Shown here piece after piece: positions 25,079-32,111 of a stretch of 64,000 bases of DNA (position 1 is the stretch's first letter; each line of letters starts with the position of its first letter). The notes under the pieces were generated by a model, which saw only the letters and a list, made by a program, of their open reading frames with translations, had not been told where the DNA came from and did not search any database. Origin of the DNA: Streptomyces asoensis (GTDB lineage Bacteria; Actinomycetota; Actinomycetes; Streptomycetales; Streptomycetaceae); assembly GCF_013085465.1 (NCBI RefSeq), contig NZ_CP049838.1:5208001-5272000 (forward strand), read 5' to 3'. The translations under genes and the position numbers were made by a program.

Positions 25079-26339
25079 CCCGTGTGCGCAGGGGCAGTTC
25101 GGTGACGACCTCGAAGCCGCCACCGGGCCGATGCCCCGTACGGACCCGCCCACCCGCCGAACGGGCCCGCTCCCGCATGCCGATGAGGCCGTATCCGCCG
25201 CCCACGGAGGCGGGGACCTTCGGGCGCGCGCAGCCGTCGTCCGTGACCGCGACCGTCAGCCGGTCGTCCGCGTAGACGAGCCGTATCGCCGCCGTACGGG
25301 CACCCGCGTGCTTGGTGACGTTGGTGAGGGCTTCCTGCACGATCCGGTACGCCGTGAGCTCCGCGCCGGCGGTGATCGGACCGGGCTCGCCCTCGGTGTG
25401 GAGCGTGACCTCCAGACCCGCGCCCTCGAAGGAGGCCGCCAGCTGCGGCAGTTGGGCGAGCCCGGGCGTGGACTCCACCGGCCGGGTGCGTTCCCCGGGA
25501 TTCCTCGGCTCGTCGGCGTCGCTCGTGCCCGCTCGGCGCAACAGGCCGACGGTGGACTTGAGTTCGCGCAGGGCCGAGGCGGTGGTGCCGGTCAGGTCGG
25601 CGGTGAGGCGGGCGGCCTCCTCGGGACGCGCGGGGAGGTGCCGGGCCACCGCGCCGGCCTGGAGCCCGGCCAGGACCAGGTGGTGGGCGACGACGTCGTG
25701 CAGGTCACGGGCGATCCGCATGCGCTCCTCGGTGACCCGGCGGCGGGTCTCCTCCTCCCGGGTGCGTTCGGCGTGCTCGGCGCGGGCCTGGACGGCGTCC
25801 AGATAGGCGGCGCGCAGCCGGGTCACCGTCCCCAGCGCGGTGGGCAGCAGCAGCCAGGCGGCGGGGCCGAGCAGCTTGAGGACCAGCGGTTCGCCGGCCG
25901 GCCCGGCGGGCAGACCGACGCCGACCAGCAGGGCGATGCCGGCGAAGGCGAAGGTGTTGGCGGTCCTGCGGTCGGTGGAGACGGCGAGCGAGTACAGCGC
26001 GGCCATGAGCGGCGCCAGCAGCAGCACCGTGAGCAGGTACCCGAGCGCGGAGGCGGCCACGGCGCAGGCGAGGGTCACGACGACCGTGCCGCGGGGGCGG
26101 TCGCGGCGCCGGATCAGCGCCGCGCAGGAGGCGCCGGCCAGCATCACACCGGGCCACCAGGGGACGCCCAGGTCCTGGCCGGGGAAGGTGATCACACTGC
26201 CCGGGAACGAACAGGCGAAGAGGGCGGCGGCGAGGACGGCGTCGGAGGTCCGGGGATGGCCGCCGGGGAACGGAAGGCTCGGGGAGCCGACGGTTCTGGC
26301 GGGCTGGGAGGGAGGCTGCGGGGAGGACTGGGAGCGCAT
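25053..26339 (-). CDS. NarL-type sensor histidine kinase
   Basis: 428 residues. N-terminal membrane part with four to five helices (VLAAALFACSFPGSVITFPG and following, TVVVTLACAVAASALGYLLT), HisKA_3 dimerisation helix with the phospho-acceptor His in RMRIARDLHDVVAHHLVLAG, and C-terminal HATPase_c (VQEALTNVTKHAGA, VTDDGCA, GGYGLIGMRERA). No response regulator is adjacent, so it is an orphan here. ATG 26339 is preferred. The last residues are encoded in a terminator stem. It lies 40 bases after a 33-codon membrane peptide gene and is probably in one operon with it. Confidence 0.87.
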   Translation of the reverse strand: MRSQSSPQPPSQPARTVGSPSLPFPGGHPRTSDAVLAAALFACSFPGSVITFPGQDLGVPWWPGVMLAGASCAALIRRRDRPRGTVVVTLACAVAASALGYLLTVLLLAPLMAALYSLAVSTDRRTANTFAFAGIALLVGVGLPAGPAGEPLVLKLLGPAAWLLLPTALGTVTRLRAAYLDAVQARAEHAERTREEETRRRVTEERMRIARDLHDVVAHHLVLAGLQAGAVARHLPARPEEAARLTADLTGTTASALRELKSTVGLLRRAGTSDADEPRNPGERTRPVESTPGLAQLPQLAASFEGAGLEVTLHTEGEPGPITAGAELTAYRIVQEALTNVTKHAGARTAAIRLVYADDRLTVAVTDDGCARPKVPASVGGGYGLIGMRERARSAGGRVRTGHRPGGGFEVVTELPLRTRETNESHPA

Positions 26340-26380
26340 GGGAGGGGTTCCTGTTGCGGGCGGGGCGGCGGGGGTGTGGG

Positions 26381-26482
26381 TCAGCCGGTGCGGTGGCCCC
26401 AGCCGTGCCAGGCGGTGACCAGGGCGGAGGTGCCGACCACGACGGCGAGGAGGAGGAAGAGGAGTGTCAGGTGTGCGGTCAC
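26381..26482 (-). CDS. 33-residue single-span membrane peptide
   Basis: Frame VTAHLTLLFLLLAVVVGTSA, then LVTAWHGWGHRTG. One strong TM helix and a His/Trp-containing tail. The GTG overlaps the stop of the upstream 57-codon frame by four bases (GTGA) and the kinase follows after 40 bases. The overlaps argue that it is translated. It could be a small accessory subunit of the kinase, which is inference. Confidence 0.55.
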   Translation of the reverse strand: MTAHLTLLFLLLAVVVGTSALVTAWHGWGHRTG

Positions 26483-26652
26483 GGACGGGCTCCGGCCGTG
26501 GTCGCGGCGCCGCCGGGGAGGAGCGCCTGCCAGAGCGGCATGACCGTCCGCGCGGGGGCGGGGCCCGGGCGGACGGCACCGGCGCGGGCGCGGGCGAGCA
26601 CCGGGCGGCGGACGCGGTTCTTCCGGGCGGGGGCGATGGTGGCGTGCGGCAT
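26479..26652 (-). CDS. 57-residue Arg/Ala/Pro-rich small protein
   Basis: MPHATIAPARKNRVRRPVLA begins a basic protein ending ATTAGARP. GGAG lies eight bases before the ATG. The stop overlaps the start of the 33-residue membrane peptide gene. First gene of the presumed kinase operon, directly downstream of two copies of the 17-bp MarR-type motif. No family recognised; it may be a leader-like or regulatory peptide. Confidence 0.45.
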   Translation of the reverse strand: MPHATIAPARKNRVRRPVLARARAGAVRPGPAPARTVMPLWQALLPGGAATTAGARP

Positions 26653-26698
26653 GAGAGACGCTCCGGTGGATCGAGGGGCTCTTGACAGCTGCTCTTAG

Positions 26699-26715
26699 TT
26701 GCTTGAGTTAGGCAA
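26699..26715. promoter_or_regulatory. MarR-type operator A
   Basis: TTGCTTGAGTTAGGCAA, upstream of the kinase operon; the leftward -10 region falls within it. Identical to operator C in front of the MarR gene. Confidence 0.65.
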
Positions 26716-26725
26716 CCATGATGAC

Positions 26726-26742
26726 TTACTTAAGTCAAGCAA
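26726..26742. promoter_or_regulatory. MarR-type operator B
   Basis: Reverse-strand TTGCTTGACTTAAGTAA, a variant of the same motif, 27 bp from operator A. It contains TTGACT, the probable -35 box of the leftward kinase operon. Confidence 0.55.
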
Positions 26743-26750
26743 CGATCGAC

Positions 26751-26790
26751 GCCACGCCATGCCACGCCATGCCGCGCCATGCCGCGCCGC
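26751..26790. repeat. 10-bp tandem repeat
   Basis: GCCACGCCAT twice, then GCCGCGCCAT and GCCGCGCCGC, between operators B and C. Possibly a spacer of variable length between two promoters. Confidence 0.7.
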
Positions 26791-26821
26791 GGTGACGGTC
26801 GAGGTGGCCTGCTCGGTCATC

Positions 26822-26838
26822 TTGCTTGAGTTAGGCAA
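26822..26838. promoter_or_regulatory. MarR-type operator C
   Basis: TTGCTTGAGTTAGGCAA, 20 bases before the MarR start. TTGCTT (26822-26827) is 18 bases from TACGGT (26846-26851), so the operator covers the -35 box. Confidence 0.65.
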
Positions 26839-26857
26839 CTATCTGTACGGTGAACGG

Positions 26858-27397
26858 ATGCCGATACCGTCGCCCGCAACGTCCGTGCCCGAAGATGTGA
26901 TCGCCGTGGAGCAGGCGCTCACCCGCATCACCTACCTGGCGACCCGTGCCCGTTGGCACGACCGGCTGATGTCGCACGCCGGACTCCCGCTGGACCGGGC
27001 CGCCGTGGCGATCCTCCGTCATCTCGCCGAGACCGACCCGCTGCGCCCCGGAATGCTCGCCGTCCGGCTGTCCGTGGAGGCCTCCCATGTCACCCGGCAG
27101 CTAAGGCAGTTGGAGAAGTCCGGCCTCGTGGTCCGCTTCCCCGACCCGGAGGACCGCCGGGCCCAGCTCATCCAGCTCACCGAGGCGGGCCGGGCCGCGA
27201 TCGGCCGCGTACGGGACGTCGGCCGCCTGGGCATGAGCCTCGCGCTGGCCGACTGGGCGCCGGACGACCTGCGGCAGCTCGCCGTCCTCTTCCACCGCCT
27301 TGTCGACGACTTCGTCGCCCACGCGGAGATGGCGGTGGATGTGCCGGTCGACGGGCCGGGGGACGTGTGGGTGGAGGGCGGTCCGTCCGGCGCGTGA
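26858..27397 (+). CDS. MarR family regulator of 17-bp-motif regulon
   Basis: 179 residues, winged helix. DNA-binding part [20 protein letters not shown] with wing [20 protein letters not shown]; flanking helices form the dimer. TACGGT sits six bases before the ATG, giving a leaderless transcript, and its -35 lies in operator C, consistent with autorepression. The same motif flanks the divergent kinase operon and the gtrA promoter, so this protein is the natural candidate regulator for both. The ligand is unknown. Confidence 0.87.
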   Translation: MPIPSPATSVPEDVIAVEQALTRITYLATRARWHDRLMSHAGLPLDRAAVAILRHLAETDPLRPGMLAVRLSVEASHVTRQLRQLEKSGLVVRFPDPEDRRAQLIQLTEAGRAAIGRVRDVGRLGMSLALADWAPDDLRQLAVLFHRLVDDFVAHAEMAVDVPVDGPGDVWVEGGPSGA

Positions 27398-27425
27398 GGC
27401 CTTCGTGGCGTTCGCCGGGTGCGGA

Positions 27426-27453
27426 TGTCACAGGCGGAGGCCCCTGTCTCGTC
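27426..27453 (+). promoter_or_regulatory. ECF41-type promoter of doxX-sigma operon
   Basis: TGTCACA (27426-27432), 17 bases, CGTC (27450-27453). The published ECF41 promoter consensus, from memory, is TGTCACA with about 16 bases to CGTC. The second gene of this operon encodes an ECF41 sigma factor, so this is likely autoregulation. Confidence 0.65.
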
Positions 27454-27496
27454 CTACGGGGTGCAGGAAGGACAAGCCCCGATCAAGGAGTGGACG

Positions 27497-27865
27497 ATGG
27501 ACCTCGCGCTGTGGATCGCCGCCGGACTGCTGGCCGCAGTGGCCCTGGCCGGTGGCGTCACCAAGACGTTCGTGCCCAAGACGACGCTGGCCGCCGCCCA
27601 CGGTGGGGGATGGACCGCCGACGTCGGCGTCGCCTTCGTCAAGACGCTCGGCATCCTGGAGCTGCTGGCCGCGGCAGGCCTCATCCTGCCTGCCGCGCTC
27701 GGTATCGCGCCGATTCTGGTGCCGGTGACCGCCGTCTGCTGGATCTTGCTGATGGTCGGCGCGATGATGACCCACGGCCGTCTCGGCGAGACCGGGTTGG
27801 TGATGCTGAACCTGGTCTATCTCGCCTGCGCGGCATTCGTCGCGTGGGGCCGCTTCGGCCTCTGA
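27497..27865 (+). CDS. DoxX family membrane protein
   Basis: 122 residues, four TM helices (DLALWIAAGLLAAVALAGGV, LGILELLAAAGLILPAALGI, VPVTAVCWILLMVGAMMTH, LVMLNLVYLACAAFVAW). DoxX-like proteins are small quinone-reducing or redox-stress membrane proteins. AAGGAG lies six bases before ATG 27497, which fixes this start. It is followed after 30 bases by the ECF41 sigma gene and preceded by an ECF41 promoter. Confidence 0.85.
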   Translation: MDLALWIAAGLLAAVALAGGVTKTFVPKTTLAAAHGGGWTADVGVAFVKTLGILELLAAAGLILPAALGIAPILVPVTAVCWILLMVGAMMTHGRLGETGLVMLNLVYLACAAFVAWGRFGL

Positions 27866-27895
27866 CCGCGTGGGTGATGTCACGGAGGAGCCGGC

Positions 27896-28819
27896 ATGGG
27901 CAGGACCGAGGAGTTCCAGGAGCTGCGGCCGCTGCTGTTCTCGATCGCCTACCGGATCCTCGGCAGCGTCGGTGAGGCCGAGGACGCCGTCCAGGAGACC
28001 TGGCTGCGCTTCGAGGCCTCCCCGACCCCGCCCAGGTCGGCCAAGGCCTTCCTCTCGGCCGTGGTGACCCGGCTCTCGATCGACGTGCTGCGCTCGGCCC
28101 GCGTCCGGCGCGAGGAGTACGTCGGTCAGTGGCTCCCCGAGCCGCTGCTCAGCGACCCCTACGAGGATCCGGCGCGGTCGGCGGAGCTGGCGGACTCGGT
28201 GTCGGTGGCGGCCCTGCTGCTGCTCGAGCGGCTCAGCCCGCTCGAACGGGCGGTCTTCGTGCTGCGGGAGGTGTTCGCGTTCGGTTTCCCCGAGGTCGCG
28301 GTGGCCGTGGGGCGTTCGGAGGCGGCGTGCCGCCAGCTCGTGGTGCGGGCCCGGCGCCACATGGCCGAGGGTCGGCCCCGCTTCTCGGCGGACCGCAGAG
28401 AGCGGGAGGAACTGGCGTCCGGGTTCTTCGACGCCCTCCGCGAAGGCGACGTCGCCGGTCTTCAGAGACTGCTCGCCGCCGACGTGGCGATGGTCGGCGA
28501 CGGCGGTGGCAGGGCCCCGCAGCTGGCCAGGGCCGTCATCGGCGCCGAGAACGTGGCCCGGGTGCTGGCCACCGCCTCCGTCCTGGTGGCGAGGATCGAC
28601 GTGACCTTCGAGCCGCACGAGATCAACGGCCAGCCCGGCGCGATCTTCCGCGACCGCGACGGCAGGGTGCTGCACACCTTGGCGCTCGACGTACTCGACG
28701 GGCGGATCCAGGCGGTCCGGCTGGTGATCAACCCCGACAAGCTCGGGCACCTGGGCCCGGTGGCCGATGCCTGGGCGGTCGACCGCGAAGCGCGGAAGGC
28801 GCGCCGGCCTGTGCGGTGA
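27896..28819 (+). CDS. ECF41 family RNA polymerase sigma factor
   Basis: 307 residues, longer than standard ECF sigmas because of a fused C-terminal SnoaL-like domain. Sigma region 2 (FSIAYRILGSVGEAEDAVQE) and region 4 (LSPLERAVFVLREVFAFGFP), then the regulatory domain from about residue 185. The ECF41 marker NPDKL is present in VINPDKLGHLG. In ECF41 the C-terminal domain controls activity in place of an anti-sigma factor. The usual partner is a carboxymuconolactone decarboxylase, oxidoreductase or epimerase; here it is DoxX. Confidence 0.9.
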   Translation: MGRTEEFQELRPLLFSIAYRILGSVGEAEDAVQETWLRFEASPTPPRSAKAFLSAVVTRLSIDVLRSARVRREEYVGQWLPEPLLSDPYEDPARSAELADSVSVAALLLLERLSPLERAVFVLREVFAFGFPEVAVAVGRSEAACRQLVVRARRHMAEGRPRFSADRREREELASGFFDALREGDVAGLQRLLAADVAMVGDGGGRAPQLARAVIGAENVARVLATASVLVARIDVTFEPHEINGQPGAIFRDRDGRVLHTLALDVLDGRIQAVRLVINPDKLGHLGPVADAWAVDREARKARRPVR

Positions 28820-28842
28820 GGGCGTGCGGGCCCGCGCCTCGA

Positions 28843-29373
28843 TCAGCTCGGGCTGAGGGCCGCGGTGAGCCCGGCGGCGGGGGCGGGCGTCCGCCGGGGG
28901 CGGGTGATCGTCGTCGCCTTGATCGGCTCGTTCGTGTCGGCCGTCGTCGTCGTCATCGTCGTCGTCTTCGTCGTCTCGCGGTCGGGGCCGGTCGCGAAGA
29001 CGAACAGGCGCAGGATCACGAAGCGGGCTGTGCCCGCGAGGCCCGAGGCCGAGAGGTAGACGAGCTGCTCGGTGAGCATGCCGGGGGTGGGCTGGATCGC
29101 GTGGAGGGCGAACACGGCCACGGAGGTCGCCGCGTAGGCGGCCGCCGCCGAACCCGCCGACTGCCAGTGCCGGCGCAGACCCGCGCGGCGGCCGGTGCGG
29201 AAGGTGTACCGGGCGTGGAGCTCGGTGCACAGGACGGTCGAGGCGATGGTGATCAGCGCGTTCGACAGGGTCCACGGCATCAGCACCGCCAGCAGCGGGA
29301 CGGCCAGGCTGGAGAGGACTCCGGTACCGCCGCCGAAGACCACGAAGCGGGCGAAGGAGGTCAGCGACTTCAC
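28843..29373 (-). CDS. GtrA-like membrane protein
   Basis: 176 residues. Four TM helices of the GtrA type (FVVFGGGTGVLSSLAVPLLA, LITIASTVLCTELHARYTF, SAAAAYAATSVAVFALHAI, LSASGLAGTARFVILRLFVF), which move or flip polyprenyl-linked sugars during cell-surface glycosylation. The C-terminal 45 residues form a Thr-rich tail (TTKTTTMTTTTADT) from GAC/ACG repeats. GTG 29373 is chosen: GGAAGGA lies ten bases upstream; GTG 29388 would overlap that site. The promoter TTGCGT-N17-TATAGT lies amid two operators of the adjacent MarR regulator. Confidence 0.83.
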   Translation of the reverse strand: MKSLTSFARFVVFGGGTGVLSSLAVPLLAVLMPWTLSNALITIASTVLCTELHARYTFRTGRRAGLRRHWQSAGSAAAAYAATSVAVFALHAIQPTPGMLTEQLVYLSASGLAGTARFVILRLFVFATGPDRETTKTTTMTTTTADTNEPIKATTITRPRRTPAPAAGLTAALSPS

Positions 29374-29403
29374 GGCGGTTCCTTCCACAGCGGGTGAACT
29401 AGC

Positions 29404-29420
29404 TTGCTTAACTCAGGCAA
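29404..29420. promoter_or_regulatory. MarR-type operator D (gtrA)
   Basis: TTGCTTAACTCAGGCAA; the gtrA -10 box (reverse TATAGT, 29420-29425) touches its edge. Confidence 0.6.
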
Positions 29421-29431
29421 CTATAAATAGC

Positions 29432-29448
29432 TTGCTTGACTTACGCAA
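29432..29448. promoter_or_regulatory. MarR-type operator E (gtrA)
   Basis: TTGCTTGACTTACGCAA, 28 bp from operator D, containing the gtrA -35 box (reverse TTGCGT, 29443-29448). Confidence 0.6.
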
Positions 29449-29465
29449 GTACATACCCGAAGGGA

Positions 29466-29513
29466 AGGGCCCTGGTCGGCCGGGAGACTTCCCTCCCGGT
29501 CGACCAGGGCCCT
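29466..29513 (-). terminator. Terminator after the CIS gene cluster
   Basis: 21-bp stem with one G-T pair (29466-29486 with 29493-29513), six-base loop. Lies downstream of the last leftward CIS gene (stop at 29607) and upstream of gtrA. Confidence 0.75.
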
Positions 29514-29560
29514 GAACCGCCAGGTCAGGCCGTCAGGCCGTCAGGTGGGGTCAGACCGTA

Positions 29561-29608
29561 GAGCCGTCGAGCCGTCGAGCCGTCGAGCCGTCGAGCCGTC
29601 GAGCCGTC
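29561..29608. repeat. 8-bp tandem repeat at zinc-ribbon gene stop
   Basis: GAGCCGTC six times head to tail, ending in the stop codon of the zinc-ribbon gene. Confidence 0.85.
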
Positions 29609-31526
29609 ACGTCGAGTTCGCGCTCGACCGGCCGAAGAACTCGATCTCGGCTATCGACACCTGCTTGCTCCCGGAGGCCATGTACGACGACTCGATCGTG
29701 AAGCGGACCTTGGTGACCTCGCCCACGCGGAAGGCGCGGCGCTGGCCCCCCGAGCTCTGGTCCAGGGTGATCTCCCGGGTCGTCGTCTTGCCGTCCTTCA
29801 GGGTGATCGTCGCCTTGATGCGGTGGGGGAGGGCCGACTGGCTGAGCTGGTCGGGGCGGACCGACGTGCCCGAGGTGATGATCAGGTCCAGCAGGCGGGT
29901 CGGCTCGTCGAAACGGGCCTCGATCCACTCGCCCTCGCCCGACTGAGAGACGCCGGGACCCCACCAGCTGTTGTTGATCTTGTCGAAGGCCAGCTCCGGC
30001 TTGTGCCCCGGGTAGGAGCGCGAGGCGGCGAACGAGTCCGGGGCGACCGGCGCGCGCTTGGCGAAGTGGTCGCGGGTGGCCTGGATCGCGGCCGGTGTGT
30101 TCATCGCCGCGATGATCACGAGGGTGAGGACGACCGCCGCCACCAGCCAGCTGAGGATGCGGTCGAACGTACGGCGCAGACGCGGGCGGTCGCCGGCCCA
30201 GGGGGTCGCGCCGTTGCGGTTGAACAGGCGGCGCCACCAGGGGAGGCGGATCGAGGAGCGGTCCTCCAGCGTCATGGGCATCGCGCAGCGGACGCAGAAG
30301 TGCCGGTCGGGGTTGTTGGGGGTGGCGCACCAGGGGCACGCGACGCCGTGCTGCTCGCCCTGGACGGGGCCGGGCGCACGTACCTGCGGCCGGTCGGCGA
30401 CCGGCCTGCCCGGCAGCACCGGGGCCACGGACGGGGGCGCGGCGGGGCGGGGCTCCGCGTCGGCGACGGGGACCAGGAGGGAGCGGGCCCGGGCGGCCAT
30501 CGTGTCGCCGAGGGCGGGAGCGGGGGCGGCCGCCGGTACGGGTGTGGTGGGGGCGGTTTCGTCGGGGGTGTGCGTGTGCGCGGGGGTCGGTGCTGTGCCT
30601 GACGGAGCGGCGGTGCCGTCCTCCGGCGGGATGACCGGCAGGGGAGTTTCCGTGGTGTCCTCGTCGTCCGGGTCGTAGTCGTCGTCGGTGGCCGGGGCGG
30701 CGGCCTGGGGCGAAGGCTCGGGTGTGGCGTGGGGCGAGGCGGGTGCCGACGCGTTCGCCACCGCCGTACCGGAGCCGGCGGCGGGGGCGGGAGCGGTGGT
30801 GGCGGAGGCGGGGGCGGAAGCCGTACGGGAGACCGCACCGGCCTCCGGCCCCGCGGCGCCCGACGGCTCCCGCGTGCCCTCCGCGGAGCGGTACCCGGCC
30901 CCGGAGCCGCCACCCGCGGTCCCGGAGTCGGCATCGGCCGCTGACCCGGCCCCGGACCCGTACGCCGAGGCCGAGCCGGGTCCGGAGACCGAGCCGGACC
31001 CGGACCCGTACGTGGACCCGGAACCCGACGGTGACCCGGAACCGTGACCGGACCCCGTGCCGGACCCGGAACCCGACCCGGACCCGTAGACCGAGCCGGC
31101 CCCGGACCCGTACGTGGACCCGGAACCCGACGGTGACCCGGAACCGTGACCGGACCCCGTGCCGGACCCGGAACCCGACCCGGACCCGTAGACCGAGCCG
31201 GCCCCGGACCCGTCGCCCGTCGCGGACCCGGCACCTGTCCCGGCACCGAAGCCCGACCCGGACCCGGTACCGGGGTGCGACCCCGACCCCGTTCCGGACC
31301 CGGTACCGGGGTGCGACCCCGACCCCGTTCCGGACCCGCTAGCGGGATTCGACCCCGAGCTCGACCCGGAGCCGGAGGGCGCCCCCGAGCCCGAGCCCGA
31401 CCCGGGGCCCGCGCCGGTGCGGGCCGGGGGGCGGTCCGTCCAGCTCAGTACGGCGCCACAGGCGTCGCAGAACGACTGGCCGGGCTCGGCCCGCGTGCCG
31501 CACTCGGCGCAGTTCTGGGTGGTCAT
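29607..31526 (-). CDS. CIS-associated zinc-ribbon membrane protein, CisA-like
   Basis: 639 residues. N-terminal zinc ribbon with Cys6, Cys9, Cys20, Cys23; a long Gly/Ser then Pro/Ala/Thr disordered region with a 34-residue tandem duplication; a second zinc ribbon near residue 400 (CPWCATPNNPDRHFCVRC); one TM helix near 459-475 (LVAAVVLTLVIIAAMN); and an outside C-terminal beta-sandwich (SYPGHKPELAFDKINNSWWG) like discoidin or NADase-type glycan-binding domains. Cytosolic ribbons and an outer domain suit a docking or sensing link between injection system and envelope; I recall Streptomyces CisA in this role. Start overlaps the tail I stop by four bases. Confidence 0.75.
   Translation of the reverse strand: MTTQNCAECGTRAEPGQSFCDACGAVLSWTDRPPARTGAGPGSGSGSGAPSGSGSSSGSNPASGSGTGSGSHPGTGSGTGSGSHPGTGSGSGFGAGTGAGSATGDGSGAGSVYGSGSGSGSGTGSGHGSGSPSGSGSTYGSGAGSVYGSGSGSGSGTGSGHGSGSPSGSGSTYGSGSGSVSGPGSASAYGSGAGSAADADSGTAGGGSGAGYRSAEGTREPSGAAGPEAGAVSRTASAPASATTAPAPAAGSGTAVANASAPASPHATPEPSPQAAAPATDDDYDPDDEDTTETPLPVIPPEDGTAAPSGTAPTPAHTHTPDETAPTTPVPAAAPAPALGDTMAARARSLLVPVADAEPRPAAPPSVAPVLPGRPVADRPQVRAPGPVQGEQHGVACPWCATPNNPDRHFCVRCAMPMTLEDRSSIRLPWWRRLFNRNGATPWAGDRPRLRRTFDRILSWLVAAVVLTLVIIAAMNTPAAIQATRDHFAKRAPVAPDSFAASRSYPGHKPELAFDKINNSWWGPGVSQSGEGEWIEARFDEPTRLLDLIITSGTSVRPDQLSQSALPHRIKATITLKDGKTTTREITLDQSSGGQRRAFRVGEVTKVRFTIESSYMASGSKQVSIAEIEFFGRSSANST
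31087..31290. repeat. 102-bp in-frame tandem duplication
   Basis: The segment starting GTAGACCGAG at 31087 recurs at 31189; 34-codon Gly/Ser unit in the zinc-ribbon gene. The second unit is only partly conserved. Confidence 0.6.
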
Positions 31527-32068
31527 CTCTCCGGGGTCCTTTCGGCGGCGGTCACCTTGACCGTGTACGGCATGTGGGCGGGGCGGGCGGCGGCCACGAG
31601 GGTGTCCAGGCGGTGCTCGTCCGCCGGGCCGGGGTCGGGCAGCCGGATCGTGACGTGCAGGTGCGGCCGGGGCTCGCCCGGCACCGGGCCGAGCGGCCGG
31701 GCGCTCCAGTCGGCGCCGCCGCTCTCGGAGATCTCCGGCACCACGCCGAAGGCCAGCCGGACCGTCTCCGACAGGCCGCGCCGGGTGCCGCGCACCCGGT
31801 GCAGATACGCGGCCGCCGCGACCGCGGCCCGCAGCCTCGGTTCCGGTTCCGTGCCGTCGGTCTCCGCGCCGACCCAGCTCGCCAGCCAGCGGGTGAAGTC
31901 GACCGGGGCGAGGGCCGGGTCGAAGTAGGCGGGCAGGCAGTCGAGGACGTTGAGGATGGGGGCCATCACCTCGTCCAGACCCCCGACGAAGCGCTGTGCC
32001 AGGTCGTCGTCGGCGAAGACGGCCGGCAGCATCGCGCCGATCGGCACGGAGGAGCCGAGTCCGTCCAC
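31523..32068 (-). CDS. CIS baseplate protein, phage tail protein I (Afp12-like)
   Basis: 181 residues. Matches phage P2 gpI / TIGR02242-type tail proteins: VLDCLPAYFDPALAPVDFTR, WLASWVGAE, AAAYLHRVRGTRRGLSETVR. These link the baseplate J-type wedge to the rest of the baseplate. Start uncertain: GTG 32068 has GAGGGG five bases upstream; TTG 32080 is an alternative with AAGGGA close by. It follows the baseplate J gene by about 43 bases and overlaps the zinc-ribbon gene by four. Confidence 0.82.
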   Translation of the reverse strand: MDGLGSSVPIGAMLPAVFADDDLAQRFVGGLDEVMAPILNVLDCLPAYFDPALAPVDFTRWLASWVGAETDGTEPEPRLRAAVAAAAYLHRVRGTRRGLSETVRLAFGVVPEISESGGADWSARPLGPVPGEPRPHLHVTIRLPDPGPADEHRLDTLVAAARPAHMPYTVKVTAAERTPER

Positions 32069-32111
32069 CGAGCCCCTCAACGTCCCGTTCCCTTGCGTGA
32101 GTTCGCGCCGC

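Noticed and set aside
24911..25105. Small open frames across the small RNA region
   Set aside because: Not supported by ribosome sites; RNA hairpins and terminator explain the sequence better.
29561..29608. 8-bp array considered as a regulatory or CRISPR element
   Set aside because: Too short and perfect; a simple slippage repeat at a gene end.
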